Program-made: the position numbers and the translations under genes
In this document: piece by piece, positions 8,087-15,864 of the stretch
Layout of the letters: every line of letters starts with the position of its first letter
Position numbering within the stretch: position 1 is the first letter of the stretch
The notes under the pieces: generated by a model
The model's database searches: none
What the model was told of the DNA's origin: nothing
What the model saw: only the letters and a program-made list of their open reading frames with translations
From: CAIYRG01 sp964494505
GTDB lineage: Bacteria; Pseudomonadota; Alphaproteobacteria; Micropepsales; Micropepsaceae
Length of the DNA stretch: 38,378 bases
Assembly (NCBI GenBank): GCA_964494505.1
Contig: CAZBRO010000039.1
Span: 1-38,378, forward strand
Direction of reading: 5' to 3'

Positions 8087-9700
8087 ATGACGTCCGGCCT
8101 CGCCCGCGAGCTTGCCCTTTCCGCCCGTGCCTGGCCCTTCGAAGAGGCGAAAAAGCTGATCGCGCGCATCGAAAGGAAGCGCGCCGCCGGCGTTGCAGTT
8201 AATGAAATCCTGTTCGAGACGGGTTATGGCCCGTCCGGCCTTCCCCATATCGGAACTTTCGGCGAAGTCGCGCGCACGAGCTGGGTCCGCCAGGCGTTCG
8301 AGGCGATGTCGGATGTGCCGACGCGGCTGGTCGCGTTCTCCGACGACATGGACGGCCTGCGCAAGGTGCCCGACAATGTCCCAAATCAGGACGTGCTGCG
8401 CGCCTATCTCGGCAAGCCGCTGACTGCCATTCCCGATCCCTTCGGGACGCATGAAAGTTTCGGCGCCCACAACAATGCCCGGCTGAAGGCGTTCCTCGAC
8501 CGCTTCGGGTTCCGCTACGAATTCTTCAGCGCGACGGATTGCTATAAGAGCGGCCGGTTCGACCAGGCGCTTCTGGCGGTGCTGCGCAATTACGAAAAGG
8601 TGCGCGACGTCGTGATGCCGACGCTCGGGCCCGAACGGCGCACGACCTATAGCCCGTTTCTTCCGGTGTGTCCGCGCACGGGCCGCGTGCTGCAGGTTCC
8701 GGTGGTCGAGTGGAATGCCGCGGCCGGCACCATTGTCTATGACGAGGACGGGGCGAAGACCGAAGTGCCGGTGACGGGCGGCCGCTGCAAGCTGCAATGG
8801 AAGGCCGATTGGGCCATGCGCTGGTTCGCGCTCGGCGTCGATTACGAGATGTCGGGCAAGGATCTCATCCCCTCGGTCGAGCTGTCGACCAGGATCGTGC
8901 GGGTCCTGGGCGGCCAGCCGCCGGAGACGTTCACCTATGAGCTGTTCCTGGACGAAGAGGGGCAGAAGATTTCCAAGTCCAAGGGCAATGGGCTCTCGGT
9001 CGACGAGTGGCTGGCCTATGGGCCGGAGGAAAGTCTCGCGCTTTTCATGTTCTCGAAGCCGCGGGCGGCGAAGCGGCTTTATTTCGATGCGATTCCCCGG
9101 GCAGTGGACGATTATCTCGCTTTCGTGGCGCAATTCCGCCGCGAGGGGAACGAGCCCGCGCAGGCGTTGGAAAATCCGGTCTGGTTCATAGAGGGAGGTA
9201 ATCCGCCCACGGAGGATTACCCGGTCAGCTTCGCCCTGCTTTTGAATCTCGTCAGCGCGTCGGGCGCCTCCGAGCGCGACGTGCTGTGGGGTTTCATTCG
9301 CGCCTATGCGCCCGGCGCCGGCCCCGAGACTCACAAGGGCCTCGACCGGCTGGTGACTTACGCGCTCAAATATTACGAGGACTTCGTCAAGCCGCAGAAA
9401 CGCTATCGCGCGGCGAGCGCGAAAGAACGCGAGGCACTGGCGGCCCTTGCCGATACGCTCGAGAACATGGCCGAGGAGCGCAACGCCGAAACCGTGCAGA
9501 ACGCGGTCTACGAAATCGGCAAGAGCCACCAATTCGAGCCGTTGCGGGACTGGTTCAAAGCGATCTACGAGGTGGCGCTGGGACAGGAACAGGGGCCGCG
9601 CTTCGGCTCGTTTGCGGCGCTCTTCGGCTGCGCAGAGACCGCGGTGCTGATCCGCACGGCGCTGTCGGGCGCGTTCATCGCCGGCGCGCACAAAGCCTGA
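8087..9700 (+). CDS. lysK: Class I lysyl-tRNA synthetase
   Basis: Charges tRNA-Lys with lysine in the cytoplasm. At 537 residues this is the archaeal-type class I enzyme, not the usual bacterial class II form. Class I signatures are the HIGH-like motif SGLPHIGTF near residues 43-51 and the KMSKS loop KISKSKGNG near 295. The Rossmann catalytic core is followed by an all-helical anticodon-binding region. The class I form is common in alphaproteobacteria. The stop codon overlaps the start of the next gene (TGATG at 9698-9702), so the two are translationally coupled. Confidence 0.95.
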   Translation: MTSGLARELALSARAWPFEEAKKLIARIERKRAAGVAVNEILFETGYGPSGLPHIGTFGEVARTSWVRQAFEAMSDVPTRLVAFSDDMDGLRKVPDNVPNQDVLRAYLGKPLTAIPDPFGTHESFGAHNNARLKAFLDRFGFRYEFFSATDCYKSGRFDQALLAVLRNYEKVRDVVMPTLGPERRTTYSPFLPVCPRTGRVLQVPVVEWNAAAGTIVYDEDGAKTEVPVTGGRCKLQWKADWAMRWFALGVDYEMSGKDLIPSVELSTRIVRVLGGQPPETFTYELFLDEEGQKISKSKGNGLSVDEWLAYGPEESLALFMFSKPRAAKRLYFDAIPRAVDDYLAFVAQFRREGNEPAQALENPVWFIEGGNPPTEDYPVSFALLLNLVSASGASERDVLWGFIRAYAPGAGPETHKGLDRLVTYALKYYEDFVKPQKRYRAASAKEREALAALADTLENMAEERNAETVQNAVYEIGKSHQFEPLRDWFKAIYEVALGQEQGPRFGSFAALFGCAETAVLIRTALSGAFIAGAHKA

Positions 9701-10476
9701 TGCGCAGCCTGATGGCCGTTTGCATTTTGGGCATCGCCGTGCCGGCGTGCGCGTTTGCCAGCGCGGCATCGGACGCGGCGTTCGAGCTGTATCGGACCGG
9801 CAAATATGACGCCGCGATTGCGGCGGGCGAGGCGGCCAAGGATGGCGAAAGCCTCGCGATAGCCGCACGCGCCGCGTTCGCGGAAGCCAATTTGAGCGAG
9901 ACGCCGTGTCTTTCCTGCCTCCAGCGGGTCGAGGTCCTGGCGCGCCGTTCGATTGCGCTCGATGCGGCCCATCCGGAGGCGTTCATCTATCTCGCCGCGT
10001 CATTGGGCTACCAGGCGCGGATCGTCGGCAGCCTGCGCGCCCAATTCGGCCATTTTCCGGAGCAGGCGAAGGCGGCCATCGATAGCGCGCTCATGGTCGC
10101 GCCGGGCGATGATTGGGCGCTTGCGGCGGCGGGCGCCTGGCATATCGAAATCGTGCGCAATGGCGGCGCGGTCCTGGGCCGCGCCCTTTATGGCGCGACC
10201 ATCGAGGAGGGGAAGGCGTATTTCCGCCGCGCTTTCGCGGCCGAGCCGAAGAATCTGGTGATCCGATTCCAATATGCGTTGTCGCTGTCGGGTTACGATT
10301 TTGGCGCAAACAGGGACGATGCGACGGCGGCGCTGAGCGAAGCCACGACGATCGAACCGCGCACGGCCTATGAGGGCGTGATCCGGCAACGCGCTGTTCG
10401 GTTGCTGGAGCTTGTGAAGGCGAACAAGCGTTCGGACTATCTTGCCTTGGTGAACAAATACCAGGGATATCAATAG
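9700..10476 (+). CDS. Secreted helical-repeat (TPR-like) protein
   Basis: A 258-residue protein with an N-terminal signal peptide (hydrophobic core about residues 4-20). The body is alanine-rich paired helices such as AAFELYRTGKYDAAIAAGE and RRSIALDAAHPEAFIYLAA, which look like tetratricopeptide repeats. Two cysteines in a CLSC pattern lie near residue 70 and may form a disulfide in the periplasm. It starts at the ATG that overlaps the lysK stop. TPR-like periplasmic proteins usually act as scaffolds, and no specific partner is evident. It converges with the next gene with only 4 nt between stops. Confidence 0.75.
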   Translation: MRSLMAVCILGIAVPACAFASAASDAAFELYRTGKYDAAIAAGEAAKDGESLAIAARAAFAEANLSETPCLSCLQRVEVLARRSIALDAAHPEAFIYLAASLGYQARIVGSLRAQFGHFPEQAKAAIDSALMVAPGDDWALAAAGAWHIEIVRNGGAVLGRALYGATIEEGKAYFRRAFAAEPKNLVIRFQYALSLSGYDFGANRDDATAALSEATTIEPRTAYEGVIRQRAVRLLELVKANKRSDYLALVNKYQGYQ

Positions 10477-10480
10477 ACCG

Positions 10481-10930
10481 TCAGGCGCGCGCGTCCGAAT
10501 GGAGCGAATTGCTGCTGATGATCGGGTTGGTAATGAGGTTGGGTATGTAATTGCACGGGAGCGCCTTGTTCCGGTGCGCAGTTATGAAGGTCACATGCTC
10601 GCCGATGTGGACCTGCATGTTCTCCGGAACCAGGACGCCGCTGATCCGCCTTCGTCCCTCGACGCGGACCCGTACCCTGGTATTCGAAATATACGCCGGA
10701 TCGATCGAACCGCCGGCTCTTTGCTGCGTCAATTGGATCGAAGCCAGAGCCTGATCGGTTGTCATGAAGCCGATGATGGTTCCCTTTTCCGGATGGCCAA
10801 GGGTATCGCTCGACCGCAATTGGCATTCCTCGGCGGCGCGCGCAGTGCCCTGCGCCTGCGCCAGCAGAATCGCAGCAAGGCCAATCCAGATTGCGGTCAG
10901 CCCCGATCTGGCAAGGGTGATGGTCGTCAT
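10481..10930 (-). CDS. Secreted protein of unknown function
   Basis: A 149-residue protein with a clear signal peptide (hydrophobic core about 12-28, likely cleavage after ARAA). The mature part contains VRVRVEGRRRISGVLVPENM and LPCNYIPNLI near the C-terminus. Similar VP...LPCxYxPNLI endings occur in small secreted proteins of alphaproteobacteria whose function is not known to me. Two cysteines in the mature chain could form one disulfide. It stands alone on the minus strand between a TPR-like gene and a repressor gene. Confidence 0.65.
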   Translation of the reverse strand: MTTITLARSGLTAIWIGLAAILLAQAQGTARAAEECQLRSSDTLGHPEKGTIIGFMTTDQALASIQLTQQRAGGSIDPAYISNTRVRVRVEGRRRISGVLVPENMQVHIGEHVTFITAHRNKALPCNYIPNLITNPIISSNSLHSDARA

Positions 10931-11005
10931 CGCAGCCGGAACCCCGGTTCCCTTCCCGAATATAATGCGGCCAAGGCGGCCAAACCCATTAAATCAGGAA
11001 CAGGT

Positions 11006-11641
11006 CTACTGGCTCGCCCAGATGATGCGGTGGATGAAGGCGACGTCGGTGAGTTCAATGACCCGGTCTTCGAATTGCGGGTTGAAGGATTGCAGCTCGA
11101 TCCGCCGCATGGTGATGCGGTGAAGCAGCTTGGCCATCACCTCGCCGTCGGCCGTCTTCACCACCACGCGGTCGCCGCGGCGGGTGCTCGCCTGCGGGGA
11201 AACGATGATGCGGTCGCCGTCGCGGTAAACCGGCAGCATGGATTCGCCGTTGATCTCGAGCGCATAGGCGTGCGGATCGCCGAGTTCGGGGAAGGCGATC
11301 TCCTCCCAGCCGGCGCCCGCCGGAAATCCGGCGTCGTCGAAATAACCGGCGTTGCCGGCTTGCGCGAGGCCGATCAGCGGCACCAGCCGGATCGAGACGC
11401 GGCTCCTGACGCCGTTCTCGACCAGCGCCACGAATTGTTCCAGCGTCGAACCGGTCGCCTGCAGTACCTTGGAGAGCGATTCGGTGGAGGGCCAGCGCAA
11501 CTTGCCGTCCGGCGTTTCGCGCTTGCTCTTGTTGAAAGTGGTCGGATCGAGACCGGCGATCTTCGCGAGCCCGGACGCCGACAAATTATGACGGTCGGCG
11601 AGCGCGTCGATGGCCCGCCAGACCTGGTGATGCGTCAGCAT
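11006..11641 (-). CDS. Self-cleaving repressor: HTH plus S24 LexA/CI-type peptidase domain
   Basis: A 211-residue transcription regulator. Residues 5-65 form an XRE-type helix-turn-helix (SASGLAKIAGLDPTTFNKSK). Residues 85-211 are an S24 peptidase fold with nucleophile Ser134 in NGESMLPVYRDGD and general base Lys171 in VMAKLLHR. The segment AQAGNAG offers an Ala95-Gly96 pair at the place where LexA and CI repressors cut themselves. By family knowledge it would repress targets and inactivate itself when RecA is activated by DNA damage. It is a conserved stand-alone alphaproteobacterial type, not linked here to phage genes. A repeat in the divergent promoter region at 11692-11717 is a candidate operator. 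Confidence 0.88.
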   Translation of the reverse strand: MLTHHQVWRAIDALADRHNLSASGLAKIAGLDPTTFNKSKRETPDGKLRWPSTESLSKVLQATGSTLEQFVALVENGVRSRVSIRLVPLIGLAQAGNAGYFDDAGFPAGAGWEEIAFPELGDPHAYALEINGESMLPVYRDGDRIIVSPQASTRRGDRVVVKTADGEVMAKLLHRITMRRIELQSFNPQFEDRVIELTDVAFIHRIIWASQ

Positions 11642-11691
11642 GGAGTCCCCCTTCCAGCCCGCAGAAACAGGATCAAGTGTTATGCTTAAAT

Positions 11692-11717
11692 TCCTATCGA
11701 ATCGGAATCGAATAGGA
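11692..11717. promoter_or_regulatory. Candidate operator between the S24 repressor and DUF952 genes
   Basis: Perfect 6-bp inverted arms TCCTAT (11692-11697) and ATAGGA (11712-11717) enclose two direct copies of ATCGAAT (11696-11702 and 11707-11713) spaced 11 bp, about one helical turn. The site lies in the divergent intergenic region, which is AT-rich compared with its neighbours. Binding by the repressor is inferred from position and symmetry only. Confidence 0.35.
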
Positions 11718-11751
11718 TTTATTGCTTATTCCGCTGCGGGGGTCCAGTAGC

Positions 11752-12099
11752 ATGGGCGAAATCGTCTACAAGATCGTGCGGGGCTGGGAGTGGGCGGAGG
11801 CCGAGAAAAGCGGCGTTTTCACCGGTTCCGCGGACGACAAACGGGATGGATTCATCCATTTGTCGGCCGCCCACCAGGTTGGCGCAACTTTCGATAGATA
11901 TTTTAGAGACGAAAACAACCCTTGGCTGATCTTGCTGGATTCGGAAAGGTTTGGCCCCGCCCTGAAATGGGAAGTCTCGCGCAGAGGCGAAAAGTTCCCG
12001 CACCTCTACGGAACGTTTGCGGTTGGCGATGCGGAAAAAGTGGTGGCGATTGACCGGGATGGCGATGGCCGTCCTATCTTCCCGCCGGAGATAGCGTGA
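11752..12099 (+). CDS. DUF952 family protein
   Basis: A 115-residue cytoplasmic protein. The opening IVYKIVRGWEWAEAEKSGVF, the segment DGFIHLSAAHQV and the later FPHLYG are hallmarks of the DUF952 family, whose fold resembles ADP-ribosyl-transferring enzymes but whose function is unproven. The ATG at 11752 is preferred over an upstream TTG because family members begin near this point. It is divergent from the S24 repressor and lies upstream of the GFA gene on the same strand, so the two may share a transcript. Confidence 0.85.
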   Translation: MGEIVYKIVRGWEWAEAEKSGVFTGSADDKRDGFIHLSAAHQVGATFDRYFRDENNPWLILLDSERFGPALKWEVSRRGEKFPHLYGTFAVGDAEKVVAIDRDGDGRPIFPPEIA

Positions 12100-12130
12100 G
12101 GAGCGGTCGGTCCGAGCGCGGTCTGGCCGC

Positions 12131-12517
12131 ATGCCGGAAGATCTGGAGAGAATGATGCCGGTTCACCATGGTTCCTGTCATTGCGGCGCGGTGGAGTTCG
12201 AAGTCGAAGGCGAGCTCACGGAGGGCTTTCAATGCGATTGCTCGCTGTGCCGGCGCAAGAACGCGATCATGGCGCGCGTGCCGAAGGCGCAGTTCCGCCT
12301 CGTCAAGGGTGAAGGCGATCTCGCGCTCTATCAATGGAACACCGGAATCGCGAAGCATTATTTCTGCAAGCATTGCGGCATCTACACACATCACCAGCCG
12401 CGCACGGTGCCGGATATGATCGGCGTCAATATGGGCTGCATCGATGCGTTGGATGCGCGCGCGCTGCCGATCAAGATCGGCCAAGGGTCCAAGCTCTCCG
12501 GCGGAAGGGCGGGCTAG
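12131..12517 (+). CDS. GFA/CENP-V family zinc protein
   Basis: A small zinc-binding protein of the GFA (glutathione-dependent formaldehyde-activating-like) family. The cysteine set is intact: SCHCGAV, QCDCSLCRRK and FCKHCGIYTHH. Despite the family name, formaldehyde activity is doubtful for most members, so only metal binding and the fold are well supported. The start could be 12131, or 12152/12155 next to GGAGAG at 12145-12150. The family core begins right after the latter. It sits 4 nt before the prolyl-4-hydroxylase gene, consistent with co-transcription. Confidence 0.88.
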   Translation: MPEDLERMMPVHHGSCHCGAVEFEVEGELTEGFQCDCSLCRRKNAIMARVPKAQFRLVKGEGDLALYQWNTGIAKHYFCKHCGIYTHHQPRTVPDMIGVNMGCIDALDARALPIKIGQGSKLSGGRAG

Positions 12518-12521
12518 TTTC

Positions 12522-13535
12522 ATGGACGCTGCCGCCGCGCCGCCGGACATCGACGCCAGCGCATTGCGGCGTGCGGCCGCGGCCGGAAATCCCGCCGCCC
12601 AGACCCGGCTCGGCAAGCGATTGCTGGTGGGCGAGGGCATGCAAGCCGCACCGGAAGAGGGCGCTGCCCTGATCGCGGCCGCCGCACAGGCGGGCGATGG
12701 CGAAGCCGCCGCGATGGGCGCTGTGCTCATAGGCATCGGTGCGCGCTCGGCGCCGGAATGGATGCGGGCGCTCGATTATTTGCAAGCGTCCGCAGAGAAC
12801 GGCTGGGCGCCTGCGCGGCAGCAATTGGCGGTTCTCGCGGGCGATCCAGAATTGGGCGGTCAGGCGCGCCGCCCGGAGCCGCCGCCCGACCTGTGGGGGC
12901 GCCTGCGCCGGAGCATCGATCTTGCCTGGTGGTGGAAGCCGCCGCCGCGGCGCGATGTTTCTCTATCGCCGCGGCTCACGATATTCGATGGATTCCTCAC
13001 GCCTTCAATCTGCGGGTGGGTGATCGGTTTGGCGCAGCCGCTTCTCGCCCGTTCGCGCATATTCAACACCGCGGGCGAGCCCGAAATCGCGAACGCGCGC
13101 ACCAACAGCGCCTTCGAGTTCGGCCTCCTCGCACTGGACATGGTCATGCTTCTCGTGCGCGGGCGGATCGCGGCGGCCGCCGGATGCATGCCGCAAGCGC
13201 TCGAACACACCAATGTCCTGCATTATGCGGCGGGGCAGGAGTTCGCGCGCCATTACGATTTCCTCGATCCCCAACTGCCTGGCCAGGCGCAGGAAATCGC
13301 TCTCAAGGGCCAGCGTGTTGCCACGTTCCTGGTCTATCTCAACGAGGATTATTCCGGCGGCGAGACGGAATTTCCGCTGCTGAAGCAGCGCTTCCGCTGT
13401 CCCTCGGGTGGCGCGCTGTTGTTCTTCGACGTGGAACCCTCAGGCGCCCCCGACCGCCGCACCTTGCATGCGGGACTTGCACCCGTTTCGGGCGAAAAAT
13501 GGCTGTTGTCGCAATGGATACGCGGACGGGTCTGA
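12522..13535 (+). CDS. 2OG-Fe(II) prolyl 4-hydroxylase-like protein with Sel1-type N-terminal repeats
   Basis: A 337-residue fusion. Residues about 8-115 are Ala-rich Sel1-like helical repeats (AAAAGNPAAQTRLGKRLLVG and three similar units). Residues about 140-337 form a 2-oxoglutarate/Fe(II) oxygenase domain. Iron ligands are His244-x-Asp246 (HYDFLDP) and His316 (TLHAGLAP), and Lys326 (GEKW) would bind the 2-oxoglutarate carboxylate. The segment FLVYLNEDYSGGETEFP is typical of prolyl 4-hydroxylase alpha subunits. The expected reaction is hydroxylation of proline or another residue in a protein, with the Sel1 repeats presenting the substrate. It starts 4 nt after the GFA stop. Confidence 0.88.
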   Translation: MDAAAAPPDIDASALRRAAAAGNPAAQTRLGKRLLVGEGMQAAPEEGAALIAAAAQAGDGEAAAMGAVLIGIGARSAPEWMRALDYLQASAENGWAPARQQLAVLAGDPELGGQARRPEPPPDLWGRLRRSIDLAWWWKPPPRRDVSLSPRLTIFDGFLTPSICGWVIGLAQPLLARSRIFNTAGEPEIANARTNSAFEFGLLALDMVMLLVRGRIAAAAGCMPQALEHTNVLHYAAGQEFARHYDFLDPQLPGQAQEIALKGQRVATFLVYLNEDYSGGETEFPLLKQRFRCPSGGALLFFDVEPSGAPDRRTLHAGLAPVSGEKWLLSQWIRGRV

Positions 13536-13551
13536 TACCCGCCGATACCGT

Positions 13552-15840
13552 TCAATTCGCGGCCGCAGATGTCGCTCCGCCATTGAGTAGGCGTAAGCCC
13601 TTATCGAGCTCGTCCGCATAGGCGTTCAACGCCGCCGCCGTGATCGCGGCATATTTGTCGGCATCGTCCCATTGTTCTTCCTCAATGGCTTCGCGAACGC
13701 CCGGAAGCGTTTTGGCCGCATAGCCGGTGAGCCGGCCCGGCGCATAGATGAGGTTCTTGTACCAGGGGCGGCCGGGCAACCCGATGTCGGGGGCAAGGGT
13801 TGCTTCCGTGTCGCGGGCAAGGTCGAACAGTTCGCCCTTGGTCCGGTCCGATGCGCCGGGTCCCTTGGCGAGAAGTGCGGCGTCATAGGCTTTGGCGCTT
13901 TTCTTCAGGCGGTCGACGGCGTTCTCCAGCGGCGCAAAATTGAAGTGCGGAACGGTCTTCAACGGCGCTGGCGGACCGCTGGTCTTGGTCGGGTCGTCCG
14001 CCAGATGGAACGCGTTTGTGGCGAGCATTTTAGCCTGCATGTCGGCGGCATCGCGCTTGCCGTTGGCGAGCTTTTTTACTTCGTCGAAATACCGCGACAC
14101 GGTGTCGGCGAAATCGCCGTAGCGCTCGAGCGGCACATCGGCGTCCGCCATCCGCAAGACGACGCGCCCCGCGGTCTTGGCGAGAACGGGCGCGTATTTG
14201 AAACCGGGATCGGCAAAGCGGCTGTAATATTCATAGGTGTCATAGGCGGAGTGATAGACGCCGCCGACTTCGCCCTCGCCGCCGAAGCCGATATTGACCG
14301 CCGCGAGGCCCAGATGCTGCAGGAAGGCCGAGTAATCCGAGCCTGAACCCAGCGCACCGATGGGGAAATCGCGCGCCGGGTCGGCCGCGATCTTGGCGTT
14401 GTCGCGCATTTCCTCGTTGGCGCCGGGATTGGTGCCGGCGACTTCCATGCCGGCGCGGGTGCGGGTGCCGATAGAGACGCCGGTTTCCGGATCGGTGACA
14501 TCGGCGGCGACATTGTTGATCAGATGCTGGAGCGAGTGCGAGCCTTGCGCGAAAAGGAAGCCGCGGCCATTGCCGTCCGAGTTCACATACACAAGCCCCT
14601 TCCGCTTCAGCTCGTCGGCATGGGTTTCGGCCCATTCCGTCGAGCCGAGCAGCATCGGCTCCTCGGCGTCCCAGCTCAAATACACAAGCGTGCGCTTCGG
14701 GCGCCAGCCCTGCCGCGCCAGCGCGCCGATCGCCTTGGCTTCGGCCATCAACGCGATGTGGCCGGAGAGCGGATCGGCGGCGCCGAACACCCAGCCGTCA
14801 TGATGGTTGCCGCGCATGACCCATTGGTCGGGATAGGTGCTCCCTTGCATCACGGCAACCACGTCGTAGATGGGTTTCAGGCCCCATTCGGATTTGACCG
14901 CGAGATGCACGCGGGGGACGCCGCCGCCGACGTGATAGGTGAACGGCAGCGAACCGCGCCATTGCGGCGGCACGACGCGGCCGTCGAGTGCGGTCAGAAA
15001 ATGCTCCGCGTCGCGATAGGAAATCGGAAGCGTGGGGATTTTCAGCACCGCAGGGGCTTCGGCCACCGTGAGGCGCTTTGCATCCGCCGTTGCGCCGACG
15101 CCAGGGGTCAGCGGATCGCCGGGATAGAGCGTCATGTCGGCCACCGAGCCGCGCTGGAAACCGGCGGCCGGCCGCGCCGGGCCCTTCGGATAGGCGTCTT
15201 CGGCGGCATAGCCGTCGTCGCGCGGGTCGGAATAGATGATGCAGCCGATGGCGCCGTGCTCCAGCGCCAATTTCGGTTTCAGGCCCCGCCAGCCGACGCC
15301 GTAACGCACGATCACGATCTTGCCTTTGACGGAGACGCCAAGACGTTCCAGCGTCTTGTAATCCTCGTCCATGCCGTAATTCACATAAACCAGCGGCGCG
15401 GTGACATCGCCATCGCCCTGATAGGCGACGTAGGCGGGAAGTTCGTTCGCCGTGCGCGAGGAGGTTTCGTCACCGGGGATCGGCGGCTCGGTCAGCGTCG
15501 CCTTGAAGGGCGTGCCCCCGACGGTCTCCAGCACTTCGCTGATGGGCGTGGGATAGAGCACGTTGAAGGTTTCGATATGCGCGTCCCAGCCCCAGCTCTT
15601 GAACTGAGCAAGCGTCATGTCGGCGTTCGCCTTGTCGTGCGGCGAGCCGACATGATTGGGCTCGGCGGCCATGGTTTTCATCCAGCCGGCCATTTCTTGC
15701 GCGTCGAGCGAGGCATCGAAGCGGCGCTCCAGATCGGCGGGCGAGGGCGGCGCCAGCTGTGCCGAAATCGGGCCGATCCCGAACACCGCGGCAAGCAAGA
15801 CGAAACCGGTCGAGATCGAACCGCGCATCATGGCCCCCAA
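13552..15840 (-). CDS. M28 family metallopeptidase, glutamate carboxypeptidase II-like
   Basis: A 762-residue exported zinc peptidase with an N-terminal signal peptide (GFVLLAAVFGIGPISAQ). Order of domains: protease-associated (PA) domain at about 120-280, M28 catalytic domain at about 310-580, and a C-terminal helical transferrin-receptor-like dimerisation region. Co-catalytic zinc residues are visible in NHHDGWVFGAADP (His346/His347, with a bridging Asp following) and in WDAEEPML (Glu393-Glu394). Later ligands fall in GSGSDYSAF and YHSAYDTYEYY. The layout matches human PSMA/NAALADase, which removes C-terminal acidic residues from peptides. A periplasmic peptide-processing role is likely, and the substrate is unknown. 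It is convergent with the hydroxylase gene and downstream of the HupE-type gene on the same strand. Confidence 0.92.
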   Translation of the reverse strand: MGAMMRGSISTGFVLLAAVFGIGPISAQLAPPSPADLERRFDASLDAQEMAGWMKTMAAEPNHVGSPHDKANADMTLAQFKSWGWDAHIETFNVLYPTPISEVLETVGGTPFKATLTEPPIPGDETSSRTANELPAYVAYQGDGDVTAPLVYVNYGMDEDYKTLERLGVSVKGKIVIVRYGVGWRGLKPKLALEHGAIGCIIYSDPRDDGYAAEDAYPKGPARPAAGFQRGSVADMTLYPGDPLTPGVGATADAKRLTVAEAPAVLKIPTLPISYRDAEHFLTALDGRVVPPQWRGSLPFTYHVGGGVPRVHLAVKSEWGLKPIYDVVAVMQGSTYPDQWVMRGNHHDGWVFGAADPLSGHIALMAEAKAIGALARQGWRPKRTLVYLSWDAEEPMLLGSTEWAETHADELKRKGLVYVNSDGNGRGFLFAQGSHSLQHLINNVAADVTDPETGVSIGTRTRAGMEVAGTNPGANEEMRDNAKIAADPARDFPIGALGSGSDYSAFLQHLGLAAVNIGFGGEGEVGGVYHSAYDTYEYYSRFADPGFKYAPVLAKTAGRVVLRMADADVPLERYGDFADTVSRYFDEVKKLANGKRDAADMQAKMLATNAFHLADDPTKTSGPPAPLKTVPHFNFAPLENAVDRLKKSAKAYDAALLAKGPGASDRTKGELFDLARDTEATLAPDIGLPGRPWYKNLIYAPGRLTGYAAKTLPGVREAIEEEQWDDADKYAAITAAALNAYADELDKGLRLLNGGATSAAAN

Positions 15841-15864
15841 TCGAGAACAGAGCAGCGGCTCTTT

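Noticed and set aside
8042..9868. 608-codon open frame on the minus strand
   Set aside because: Antisense to lysK, which has intact class I synthetase motifs; no family recognised in the reverse reading.
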